A stretch of DNA of 64,000 nt from positions 62,001-126,000 of the forward strand of contig CAWJZU010000014.1 in assembly GCA_963847345.1 (NCBI GenBank), in the 5' to 3' direction. Source of the stretch: DATARH01 sp963847345 (GTDB taxonomy: Bacteria > Pseudomonadota > Alphaproteobacteria > ATCC43930 > CGMCC-115725). The translations under genes were made by a program, and so were the position numbers. This document shows positions 17,173 through 25,220 of this stretch, piece by piece. Each line of letters starts with the position of its first letter. Within the stretch, counting starts at the first letter, position 1. A model generated the notes under the pieces. That model did no database searches. It was not told where the DNA came from and saw nothing but the letters and a program-made list of their open reading frames with translations.

Positions 17173-18888
17173 ATGCACGACATCGTCATTGCCGGCGGCA
17201 CGATCCTCAACGGCACAGGAACGCCGCGTTTCACCGGCGATGTCGCGATCGATGGCGAGCGGATCGTCGCGGTTGGCGGCACGGCCGGGCCGGCAAGGCG
17301 GGTGATCGACGCTGACGGGCTGCTGGTCACGCCGGGCTGGGTCGATGTCCACACCCACTACGACGGCCAGGCGACCTGGGACCCAGTGCTGGCCCCGTCG
17401 TCATGGCACGGCGTCACGACGATCCTGTTCGGCAATTGCGGCGTCGGCTTCGCGCCGGTGCGGCCCGAGCATCGCGCCGGCCTGATCGATCTGATGGAGG
17501 CGATCGAGGATATTCCCGGCACCGCCCTCGCCGAGGGCCTCGGTTGGGAATGGGAGAGTTTCCCGGAATACCTCGACGCCCTCGCCCGGCTGCCGCGCAC
17601 GATCGATGTCGCGGCGCAGGTCCCGCATCATCCGCTGCGCGTCTATGTCATGGGCGAGCGCGGCATCGATCGCGAAGCGGCAAGCCCGCAGGACATCGCC
17701 GAGATGCGCCGCCTGACCGAACAGGCGGTGCGCGCCGGCGCGTTCGGCTTCACGACCTCGCGCACCTACTCGCACAAGACCAATGCCGGCGAACTGGTGC
17801 CGGGGCATTTCGCCGAGGAAGCCGAGCTGTTCAGCATCGGCCGGGCGCTCGGCGACGCCGGCCGCGGCGCCTTCGGCATGAACAGCGACTTCGTCGACGA
17901 AGCCGCCGAGTTCGCCTGGATGACGCGCCTTTCGAAGGAGACCGGACGGCCGGTCTGGTTCCTGCTGACCGACCGGGTCAAGGACCCGGAGCGCTGGCGC
18001 CGGCTGATGGACAGCGTGCACGGCGCGCGCGCCGCCGGGGCGCATATCACGGCGCAGGTCGCCGGGCGCCCGGTCGGGATCATCATGGGGGTGGCGGGCT
18101 CGTTCAACCCGTTCTCGATCCGCCCGAGCTATGTACCACTCGAATCTCTGCCCGCTTCCGAGCGCCTCGAACGCCTGCGCGACCCCGAAATGCGGCGCCA
18201 ACTTCTGTCGGAAGAACCGTCCGAACACCAGTTGGCGCGCCTGTCGCAGGCGCGGCAGAACATGGTCGGGCGCTGGGATCGCATGTACGTCATGGGCACG
18301 CCGCCCGACTACGAGCCGCCGCAGCAGAACAGCATCGCGGCGATCGCGGAACGCGGCAATTCGAGCCCGCAGGAGGTCGCCTACGACTACCTGATCGAGG
18401 GCCTCGACCGGTTCCTGTTCTTCCCGATCACGAACTACGTCGTCGGCGACCACGGCCCGATCCGCGAGATGCTGACCGATCCCGCGACGCTGCTGGGCTT
18501 GAGCGACGGCGGTGCGCATTGCGGCGCAATCGTCGATGCCAGCGTGCCAAGCTTCATGTTGACGCATTGGGGCCGCGACCGCTCGCGCGGGCCGCGCCTG
18601 CCACTCGAACAGCTCGTCAAAATGCAGACCAGCGCGACGGCCGATTTCTTCGGCTTTCACGATCGCGGCCGCCTCGCGCCGGGGCTGCGGGCCGATATCA
18701 ACCTGATCGATTTCGATCGGCTGCAACTGCACCAGCCCGAGATCATCCATGACCTGCCGGCCGGTGGCCGCCGCCTGGTGCAGCGCGCCGACGGCTACCG
18801 CGCGACGCTGGTCGCAGGCGTCCCGACCTTCGAGAACGGCGAGGAAACCGGCGCCCGTCCTGGGCGGCTCGTCCGATCGGGAGGCTGA
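17173..18888 (+). CDS. N-acyl-D-amino-acid deacylase / D-aminoacylase family amidohydrolase
   Basis: Zinc-dependent amidohydrolase of 571 residues that would release the acyl group from N-acyl-D-amino acids. VDVHTHYDGQATWDP (about 58-72) supplies two metal His residues, NCGVGFAPV follows, and the C-terminal composite domain with GRLAPGLRADINLID is typical. The length and overall layout match the family well. The ATG at 17173 has GGAGGAG upstream, in a segment that abuts an IS110 fragment, so the native promoter may have been replaced. The SpoIIE phosphatase gene follows closely (14 bases) and may share the transcript. Exact substrate is unknown. Confidence 0.88.
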   Translation: MHDIVIAGGTILNGTGTPRFTGDVAIDGERIVAVGGTAGPARRVIDADGLLVTPGWVDVHTHYDGQATWDPVLAPSSWHGVTTILFGNCGVGFAPVRPEHRAGLIDLMEAIEDIPGTALAEGLGWEWESFPEYLDALARLPRTIDVAAQVPHHPLRVYVMGERGIDREAASPQDIAEMRRLTEQAVRAGAFGFTTSRTYSHKTNAGELVPGHFAEEAELFSIGRALGDAGRGAFGMNSDFVDEAAEFAWMTRLSKETGRPVWFLLTDRVKDPERWRRLMDSVHGARAAGAHITAQVAGRPVGIIMGVAGSFNPFSIRPSYVPLESLPASERLERLRDPEMRRQLLSEEPSEHQLARLSQARQNMVGRWDRMYVMGTPPDYEPPQQNSIAAIAERGNSSPQEVAYDYLIEGLDRFLFFPITNYVVGDHGPIREMLTDPATLLGLSDGGAHCGAIVDASVPSFMLTHWGRDRSRGPRLPLEQLVKMQTSATADFFGFHDRGRLAPGLRADINLIDFDRLQLHQPEIIHDLPAGGRRLVQRADGYRATLVAGVPTFENGEETGARPGRLVRSGG

Positions 18889-18902
18889 CGCATCGCACCG
18901 CC

Positions 18903-20270
18903 GTGCGTCGAACCGTATCCCGGCATCGGGCCGCGGCCGGATCGCCCGCGGTTCCGGCGGAGGACATCGCGCAAATCCTCGCGCCGCATGCGATCTTCGC
19001 GCGCTTCGACCACGAATCGCTGCGCGCCGTCGCCGCGCAGTTCTGTGTCGTGGCCTACAAATGCGGCGCGGAGCTGATGCACGAGGGCGAGCCCGGCAGC
19101 TTCGCGGCGGTTATTCTGGAAGGCGAGGTGGACGTATTCGTCACCTTGCCGACCGGGCCGGTGCAGATGGCGACAGTAGGACGCAACCGGTTCGTCGGCG
19201 AGCTTGGCGTCTTCACCGACATGCCGCGCACCGCGACCGTCATCGCGCGTACCGATGTCGTGGTCGCCCGCATCGAGCAGCACAGCCTGATGCGGCTCAG
19301 CGCCGAATACCCGTCGATCGCCGTTGCGATCATCCGCGAACTCGGTGGCCGGCTCGCCCGCATGAACCGCTCACTGGCCTACCTGACCTATGCCGCCGAG
19401 GCGCTCGGGCGCGACGAGTACGACACCACGTTACTCGACACGCTGACGAATCTGCCCGACGCGCTCGCCAGTTTCGGGCGGGCCTTCGCCGGCATGGCAA
19501 ACGAGATCCGGGCGAAGCAGAACCGTCGCGCTGAAATGCGCGCGGCGGCCGAAATTCAGCAATCGATCCTGCCGCCGCCCTGGACACCGACCGGCCCGGC
19601 TCGATGTGTCGATCTCTACGCCGAGATGCACCCGGCCCGCGAGGTCGGCGGCGATTTTTACGATTACTTCCTGATCGACGCGAACCGGCTCGCCTTCATG
19701 GTCGCCGACGTGTCCGGCAAGGGCATTCCCGCCGCCTTGTTCATGGCCGTCTCGCGTACCGTCATGCGCGGCATCGGCGGCAGAAGCGACCTGAGCGCCG
19801 CCATGTCGGAGGCCAACCGGCTTCTCGCGACGCATAATACGGCCTGCATGTTCGTGACGCTGTTTTACGGCGTGCTCGAACTGCCGACCGGGGTGCTGCG
19901 CTACTGCAATGCCGGTCACAACCCGCCCTATCTGCTGCGCGCCAATGGCGGTCGCTCGGCTCTCGAAGCGACCGGGATCCCATTCGGCGTCGCGGATGAC
20001 ACGAGCTATAATTGCGCGGAGATGGTTTTCGCCGCTGGCGACACGCTCTTCCTGTTCAGCGACGGCATAACCGAGGCGTTTAACACGACGGGAAATCAAT
20101 TCGGCGCCGCGCGGCTCGAGGCGACGCTGGAAGCGGCGCGCGGCTGCGATGCAGCCGACCTCGTGCGCAAGGTGCTCGGCGCGACCGCCGCGTTCACCGC
20201 CGGCGCCGAGCAGTCCGACGACATCACCTGCCTCGCCCTCACCTTCCGCGGCGCCCCGGTGAAAGGGTGA
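18903..20270 (+). CDS. SpoIIE-type PP2C serine phosphatase with N-terminal cyclic-nucleotide-binding domain
   Basis: Protein of 455 residues. Residues about 25-145 form a cNMP-binding/Crp-like domain (FARFDHESLRAVAAQF, GSFAAVILEGEVDVF, RNRFVGELGVFTDMPRTATV), followed by a helical linker and a PP2C/SpoIIE domain (about 215-450) with metal Asp residues in EVGGDFYDYF, VADVSGKGIPAALF, FSDGITEAF and SDDITCLAL. It should dephosphorylate an anti-sigma-antagonist of the STAS family in response to cAMP, cGMP or another ligand. It starts at GTG 18903, preceded at some distance by GGGAGG. Convergent with the RsbW-like gene (11-base gap) and close to a STAS gene, so the three make a partner-switch module. 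Confidence 0.9.
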   Translation: MRRTVSRHRAAAGSPAVPAEDIAQILAPHAIFARFDHESLRAVAAQFCVVAYKCGAELMHEGEPGSFAAVILEGEVDVFVTLPTGPVQMATVGRNRFVGELGVFTDMPRTATVIARTDVVVARIEQHSLMRLSAEYPSIAVAIIRELGGRLARMNRSLAYLTYAAEALGRDEYDTTLLDTLTNLPDALASFGRAFAGMANEIRAKQNRRAEMRAAAEIQQSILPPPWTPTGPARCVDLYAEMHPAREVGGDFYDYFLIDANRLAFMVADVSGKGIPAALFMAVSRTVMRGIGGRSDLSAAMSEANRLLATHNTACMFVTLFYGVLELPTGVLRYCNAGHNPPYLLRANGGRSALEATGIPFGVADDTSYNCAEMVFAAGDTLFLFSDGITEAFNTTGNQFGAARLEATLEAARGCDAADLVRKVLGATAAFTAGAEQSDDITCLALTFRGAPVKG

Positions 20271-20281
20271 GCCGATGCGGG

Positions 20282-20698
20282 TCAGCGCCGAGTCTTGTGC
20301 AGCGTCAAGATATTGCTGTCCCCGGCGCGGCGATAGGCGAGAGCGTCAATCAGCCCGCGCATCAGGGGGATGCCGAGCCCGCCGGGCTGCCGTTCTTCGA
20401 GAGGCAGCGACAGGTCGGGGGGCGGGGCGCCGGTCGGATCGAACGGCCTCCCATTGTCGATAACCTCCGCGGTTACATCGTTGGCGCCGATCTCAAGCCG
20501 CACCAAAACCCGATGCGGCGGCGGGCATCCAGGCAGGCCATGGTTGATTACGTTCGCAACCGCCTCTTCGAGGGCGAGCGCCAGCTTCATCGCGACCTCA
20601 CCGGAGACCGCGGAAGCCGCGCAGCACGCCCCGACCCAATCGATGAGCCGCGGGATCTCCGAGAGATGCGGCTCAAGCCGGAGTTCGTCGAAGCTCAT
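20282..20698 (-). CDS. RsbW/SpoIIAB-like serine kinase (anti-sigma factor)
   Basis: HATPase_c protein of 138 residues. It has the N box EEAVANVINHG, the G1 box EVIDNGRPFDP and the G2 region GGLGIPLMRGLID of GHKL kinases, in the layout of anti-sigma kinases. It would phosphorylate a STAS antagonist and, when free, bind a sigma factor or other partner. I start it at the ATG at 20698 (MSFDELRLEP), since the longer frame to 20977 runs through the oppositely oriented STAS gene and has no domain. No sigma factor gene is in the window, so the final target is unknown. Confidence 0.88.
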   Translation of the reverse strand: MSFDELRLEPHLSEIPRLIDWVGACCAASAVSGEVAMKLALALEEAVANVINHGLPGCPPPHRVLVRLEIGANDVTAEVIDNGRPFDPTGAPPPDLSLPLEERQPGGLGIPLMRGLIDALAYRRAGDSNILTLHKTRR

Positions 20699-20856
20699 AT
20701 TGCCTGTTACGCGAGTTGCCCACGAAATCCAACCCCGCTGCGGCGCTCTTTCCGAATGGCTCCGTTCCGCCGGATACGCCGCCGTGCTGCTGTTGACGAT
20801 AGGTTCATCAGCGTGGTACGAGGCCCGCCAAGCGAACCGGGATACGAAAATCCGCG

Positions 20857-21192
20857 ATGGAATTTGTCCATGAAAGCGCCGGCGGCGTCGTGGTTGCAAA
20901 ACTCTCCGGCCGCCTCGACAGCTTGTCAGCCCCTTCCGCCGAGGAACAGCTGACGCACCTGATTGGAAGCGGCACACCGCGCCTCGTGATCGACCTGTCG
21001 TTGCTCGACTATATCAGTAGTGCGGGGTTGCGCGTGCTGTTGGTTATGGCGAGAAAAGTGCAGCAGGCGCATGGCAAGCTGTGCTTGTTCGGGCTTGCCC
21101 CCGGGGTGCGCGAGGTGTTTTCGATCAGCGGTTTCGATACGATTTTCACGGTCCGCGACGACGCGGCGGCGGCAATGGAAGCGGTTCGCTGA
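20857..21192 (+). CDS. STAS-domain anti-sigma factor antagonist
   Basis: Small cytoplasmic protein of 111 residues. The STAS fold is shown by VVVAKLSGRLDSLSAP, RLVIDLSLLDYISSAGLRVLL and the C-terminal FSISGFDTIF. Ser55 in ISSAGLR matches the phosphorylated serine of SpoIIAA/RsbV. It is divergent from the RsbW-like gene (158 bases between starts) and is followed 10 bases later by the GPP34 gene. Expected role: released by the SpoIIE phosphatase to bind the RsbW-like kinase. Confidence 0.88.
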   Translation: MEFVHESAGGVVVAKLSGRLDSLSAPSAEEQLTHLIGSGTPRLVIDLSLLDYISSAGLRVLLVMARKVQQAHGKLCLFGLAPGVREVFSISGFDTIFTVRDDAAAAMEAVR

Positions 21193-21202
21193 GGCGCCGG
21201 TG

Positions 21203-21850
21203 ATGCTTGGATTTGTCGAGGAAATCGTGCTGCTCCAACTCGACGAGCACGGTAAGCTCATCGAGCTGCCGCTATCCGCAGCCGATGTCGTGCTTGCCGG
21301 CGCCGCGCTGATGGAGCTGGCGCTGCGCAACAAGGTGGATACCGACCTCAATCGCTTCTTCGTCGTCGATCTCGCGCCCACCCACGACGAGATCCTTGAC
21401 AATGCCCTGGGCGCGCTCGCTGCGGACGGAACCAGCACGACGACGAGCGCCGCAATCGAGCGGATCACGTCGAATGCCCACCGGTACCGCGACATCGCGC
21501 TGAAACGGCTCGTCGAAAAAGGCGTGCTGCGCGAGGAAGATGGCCGGTTCCTTTGGGTCTTCCATACGAGGCGGTACCCGGTGATCGACGACACCGAGCA
21601 GCGCGAGGTCAGGGCGCGGCTGCGCCAGCTGATCCTGACCGATGAAATCCCGGACCCGCGCGATCTCGTCCTGCTCTGCTTGGTCGACGCCTGCGGGCTG
21701 CTTGGGCTGGTCCTGAGCCTTGAAGAGATCGCCATTCGGCGGCAGCGGATCGAACAGCTGACCCGCCTCGACTTGATCGGTCAGGCTATGACGAAGGCAG
21801 TCGGCGAAATCCGCTTCATCATTCAATACGCGGCCGCTCCAATTCACTGA
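21203..21850 (+). CDS. GPP34-family (GOLPH3-like) protein
   Basis: Protein of 215 residues with the GPP34 fold: MLGFVEEIVLLQLDEHGKL, then VVLAGAALMELALRNKV, ALKRLVEKGVLREED, and the C-terminal DLVLLCLVDACGLLGLV. In eukaryotes the family binds phosphatidylinositol 4-phosphate at Golgi membranes; bacterial members are poorly studied and most common in actinobacteria. The ATG at 21203 has GAGG upstream. It directly follows the STAS gene, so it may be an output of the partner switch or simply share its transcript. Confidence 0.82.
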   Translation: MLGFVEEIVLLQLDEHGKLIELPLSAADVVLAGAALMELALRNKVDTDLNRFFVVDLAPTHDEILDNALGALAADGTSTTTSAAIERITSNAHRYRDIALKRLVEKGVLREEDGRFLWVFHTRRYPVIDDTEQREVRARLRQLILTDEIPDPRDLVLLCLVDACGLLGLVLSLEEIAIRRQRIEQLTRLDLIGQAMTKAVGEIRFIIQYAAAPIH

Positions 21851-21930
21851 CGTCACTGCGCGGAGGCGTCCGCTCTGAGGGCGGCAGCGCCACTGACGGC
21901 GCGCTCTCCGCCGGCCCCGCTCTGCTTGCG

Positions 21931-23370
21931 TCACGAGGGCTTGCTGGCGGTCGGCATGACCGCGACATAGCTCTTGTAGTCTTGCTTCAGCTTGGCGGTT
22001 CCGATCCGTTTGACGATTTTGGCGAAATCCTCGTCGATCTGTTTCAGGATTTCGTCCGGCTTGAGCTGGCCGAGATAACCCTGCCCCAAATTCTTGTCGA
22101 GCACGTCGACGAATTCCTGGTTACCGGTCAGGTAGATGTTGGGCGAAGCGACCTCGAGATTGGCCTTGATCGCCTTGACCGCCGGCGGCGTATAGGCCTG
22201 TAGGATGGCCGGGTCGGTCATCTCAGGTTTCGTCCAGGCGTCGTGGAACGTGTTTACCCGGTCCGAGGTCATGACAAGGCTCGATTTTTCGGTGCCGAGC
22301 CACAGGGACATGTAGGCGGCGGCTTCCTTGCGCGGGCTGTGGCGATTGACGACAAGCACGATGACCGGCATGCCGGCGGCGCGGTAAAGCGGCTGGCCGT
22401 CATGTTCGCCGGCCGGCACGACGCCGTAGGTCCATTTGCCGGTGGTCTTCGATTTGGCTGGGTTTTCGCACAGCTTGATCAAGCCGCCCCAGTATTGGCA
22501 GCCGAACACGTCGCCGGCGACGATGTGCGGGATCATCTGCGAGGTGCCCCAACTCGGCAAATCCGGGAAGGCCACCTCCTTGTCGCGCAGATAGACCTCG
22601 ATCGCCTTCTTCCCGGCGTCGCTGTTGACGGTGGGCTTCATATCGGGGTCGAACGGAAACCCGCCGAAGCTGTACAGATACATCAGGAACCAGACATATC
22701 CGAAGCCGCGGCTGCGCAAATTTCCGGAGCCATAGATGCCTTTCTCCGGATTGTGAAAGAACTTCATCAGCTGGAACTCCTCGTTCCAGTTATTCGGATA
22801 GGCCAACGGCTTGCCGAATTTGTCCTCGAATCGCTTTTTGTTTTCGGCATCCTCCATCAGGTCCTTGCGGATCTGCTGCACGAAAATGTTGCCGTCGGTG
22901 ATGATGCCGTAGGTTTTGCCGTCGTAGGTCGGCAACTTGCCGTAGTCGCCGACCGCGTTCATCTGATAACCAGCTTTGTGCATGTAGTCGTCGAGCGGCT
23001 CGAGAAAGCCCGCCGACACGAGCGAGGGGATCATCTCCGAGCCGACGTGGATGATGTCGAAATCGGGCGAGCGGGTCAGCGCCTCGGCCATCGCGGCCTG
23101 CGGGATGGTCGGGGTCGATAAATCCTTGATGTTGGCGATGGCGATGCCGGTCGCCTGCTGAAACTCCTTTATCGGCTCCTGCATCGGCACGAAGTAGTTC
23201 GACCACATGATCGCGCTGAGGTCGGTTTTGCCGATGCCTTTTGCGGCCGCGATGATCTTCTCGCCTTCGTCGGCTGCGAAGGCCCGTGGCGGAATACCGG
23301 CGGCTCCGAGCGCCGCGAGCCCGAGCCCGCCCTGCAGCACGCGGCGACGCCCTATCGACCGATCCGTCAT
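21931..23370 (-). CDS. Extracellular solute-binding protein, Tat-exported
   Basis: Periplasmic ABC-transporter binding protein of 479 residues in the sugar/polyamine-type (family 1) fold. The twin-arginine signal IGRRRVLQGGLGLAALGAAG stands at the N-terminus, then mature protein with IMWSNYFVPMQEPIKEFQQ, the family-1 segment FDIIHVGSEMIPSLVSAG and TYGVVPAGEHDGQPLYR. No permease or ATPase genes are adjacent, so its transporter lies elsewhere or has been lost. The ATG at 23370 is used; a GTG at 23379 is possible. Ligand unknown. Confidence 0.85.
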   Translation of the reverse strand: MTDRSIGRRRVLQGGLGLAALGAAGIPPRAFAADEGEKIIAAAKGIGKTDLSAIMWSNYFVPMQEPIKEFQQATGIAIANIKDLSTPTIPQAAMAEALTRSPDFDIIHVGSEMIPSLVSAGFLEPLDDYMHKAGYQMNAVGDYGKLPTYDGKTYGIITDGNIFVQQIRKDLMEDAENKKRFEDKFGKPLAYPNNWNEEFQLMKFFHNPEKGIYGSGNLRSRGFGYVWFLMYLYSFGGFPFDPDMKPTVNSDAGKKAIEVYLRDKEVAFPDLPSWGTSQMIPHIVAGDVFGCQYWGGLIKLCENPAKSKTTGKWTYGVVPAGEHDGQPLYRAAGMPVIVLVVNRHSPRKEAAAYMSLWLGTEKSSLVMTSDRVNTFHDAWTKPEMTDPAILQAYTPPAVKAIKANLEVASPNIYLTGNQEFVDVLDKNLGQGYLGQLKPDEILKQIDEDFAKIVKRIGTAKLKQDYKSYVAVMPTASKPS

Positions 23371-23606
23371 CGCTTCCACCCTTCTCTATGCGCGCCCGCG
23401 GGTGATCGTCCGCTGGATACAAGGATTGTACAAAATACTCGGCGGCCGGAGCCACGGAGTCAATGATCCGATCGGCGGCGGGGTCGGGGCGGCGGCTTCG
23501 AGCACGGCTGGATCGGCGGCTTTGAGCACGGCTGGAATTGACTGCCGGTTCGCGAACCCTGTGGATATACTCTCGACAACGATCGGCAGTGCGGAGGAAG
23601 AGCGAC

Positions 23607-25220
23607 ATGGCCGACATTGTTCTGATCAATCCGAAGTTTTTTCCGACTTATTGGGGTCTCGACCACGCGCTGCCGCTGTTCCGCAAGGGCGCGCTTATGC
23701 CGCCGCTTAACCTTGCACTGCTGGCGGCGCTGACCCCGGCAGGGCATGCGGTCACGATAATCGACGAGAATGTCGAGCCGATCGATTACGAGCGCTGCCG
23801 CCGTGCCGATATTGTCGGCGTGACCGGGATGGCGGTGCAGCGCATGCGCATGCACGAGATCATCACCGAACTGAAATCGCGCCGGGTTTTCATTGTGCTC
23901 GGCGGTCCCTGGGTGACCGTCAAACCGGAGGATCTTGGTCCGCTCGCCGATGTTGTCTTTATCGGGGAGGCGGAGGAAACCTGGCCGCGCTTTCTCGCGG
24001 AGTGGGAAGAGGGCCGTCACGGCAGCTGCTACGAGCAGGCTGAAAAAAGCGACATGTCCTCGGTGCCGGCGCCGCGGCTCGATTTGCTGCCGATGCGGCA
24101 ATACCTCTACGGGAGTCTGCAGATTTCGCGCGGCTGTCCGTTCACCTGCGAGTTCTGCGATATCATCGTTGTGTTCGGCCGCCGGCCGCGGCTCAAGAGC
24201 GCCCGTCAGGTTATTGCCGAGCTGGAAGGGCTGCGCGCCGCCGGAATGCACGATGCGTTCATCGTCGACGACAACCTGATCGGCAACAAGAAGGCGATAA
24301 AGGAGATTCTGCGCGAGATCATCGTCTGGCAAGAGGCGAATGGCTATCCGATGAGCTTCGTTACCGAGGCTTCGATCGACTTAGCCGAGGATCCGGAGAT
24401 GATGCAGATGATGCTGGACGCGAATATCGACACGGTCTTTGTCGGCATCGAATCACCGAACGAGGAATCGCTGCGTGAAACAAAGAAAATCCAAAACCTG
24501 ACGGATCGCAGCGGCACCGCCCTGGAAAAGGTTCATCGCATACAGAATGCCGGAATACTCGTATCGGCCGGGATGATCGTCGGCTTCGACAACGACGATG
24601 CGAGCGTCTTCGATCTACAGCGTCGGTTCGTCGAGGAGTCGCGCGTTGCGCAGATAGCGACCGGGATGCTGTTTGCGATCCCACAAACGCCGCTCTACAA
24701 GCGGCTCGAAAACGAGGGCCGGCTGTGCGACTTGTTTCTGATGTCGAATTGGGGCAGCGCCGCCGCGACGAATGTCATACCCCTGCGGATGACGATTGAC
24801 GAATTGCAGAAAGGATACATCAAGCTGCTCGAGGATTTATACCATCCAGATGCGTTCTTTGCCCGCATGGATGCGATGTGCTTCGAGACGGGCTGGCTGC
24901 CAGCTCCCGGGCGAACGCGTTATTTACGCCGCCGACCGCTGCGCCGCCTCAAGCTGAGGACAAAGGCGGGCATTGAGGCGCTCTACATTTTTGTCCAGCT
25001 GATGCGCCGGGTCCCCGATCCGATTTTGCGGCGGCGATATCGGCGCCAGTTTCTGAAAGTGCTGATGCGCCGTTCGAACCCGCGGCTGCTGCGGATTTAC
25101 GCCATGTTCTGTGCTTTGCATTTCCATTACGACAAGCTGGTAGCGCAGCTAAAGGCGGCCCGTCCGGCGGTCAGCGAGCCAGGAAGGGTAGGTCAGGACG
25201 CCCGCGCGGCCGCCGACTGA
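23607..25220 (+). CDS. Cobalamin-binding-domain radical SAM protein
   Basis: Protein of 537 residues. The N-terminal part (about 1-140) is a B12-binding-like Rossmann domain (MADIVLINPKFFPTYWG, RRADIVGVTGMAVQRM). The radical SAM core has its 4Fe-4S motif SRGCPFTCEFCDI (Cys-x3-Cys-x2-Cys, about residues 174-183), and the C-terminal part resembles DUF4070 as found in hopanoid C2-methylase-like proteins. It probably methylates or rearranges an unreactive carbon of a lipid or secondary metabolite; that is inference. GGAGGA precedes the ATG at 23607. The last 28 bases overlap the end of the convergent sulfatase gene. Confidence 0.85.
   Translation: MADIVLINPKFFPTYWGLDHALPLFRKGALMPPLNLALLAALTPAGHAVTIIDENVEPIDYERCRRADIVGVTGMAVQRMRMHEIITELKSRRVFIVLGGPWVTVKPEDLGPLADVVFIGEAEETWPRFLAEWEEGRHGSCYEQAEKSDMSSVPAPRLDLLPMRQYLYGSLQISRGCPFTCEFCDIIVVFGRRPRLKSARQVIAELEGLRAAGMHDAFIVDDNLIGNKKAIKEILREIIVWQEANGYPMSFVTEASIDLAEDPEMMQMMLDANIDTVFVGIESPNEESLRETKKIQNLTDRSGTALEKVHRIQNAGILVSAGMIVGFDNDDASVFDLQRRFVEESRVAQIATGMLFAIPQTPLYKRLENEGRLCDLFLMSNWGSAAATNVIPLRMTIDELQKGYIKLLEDLYHPDAFFARMDAMCFETGWLPAPGRTRYLRRRPLRRLKLRTKAGIEALYIFVQLMRRVPDPILRRRYRRQFLKVLMRRSNPRLLRIYAMFCALHFHYDKLVAQLKAARPAVSEPGRVGQDARAAAD

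Noticed and set aside
17401..18752. Two 449-residue frames inside the D-aminoacylase gene
   Set aside because: Both are out-of-frame copies of a fully conserved amidohydrolase gene.
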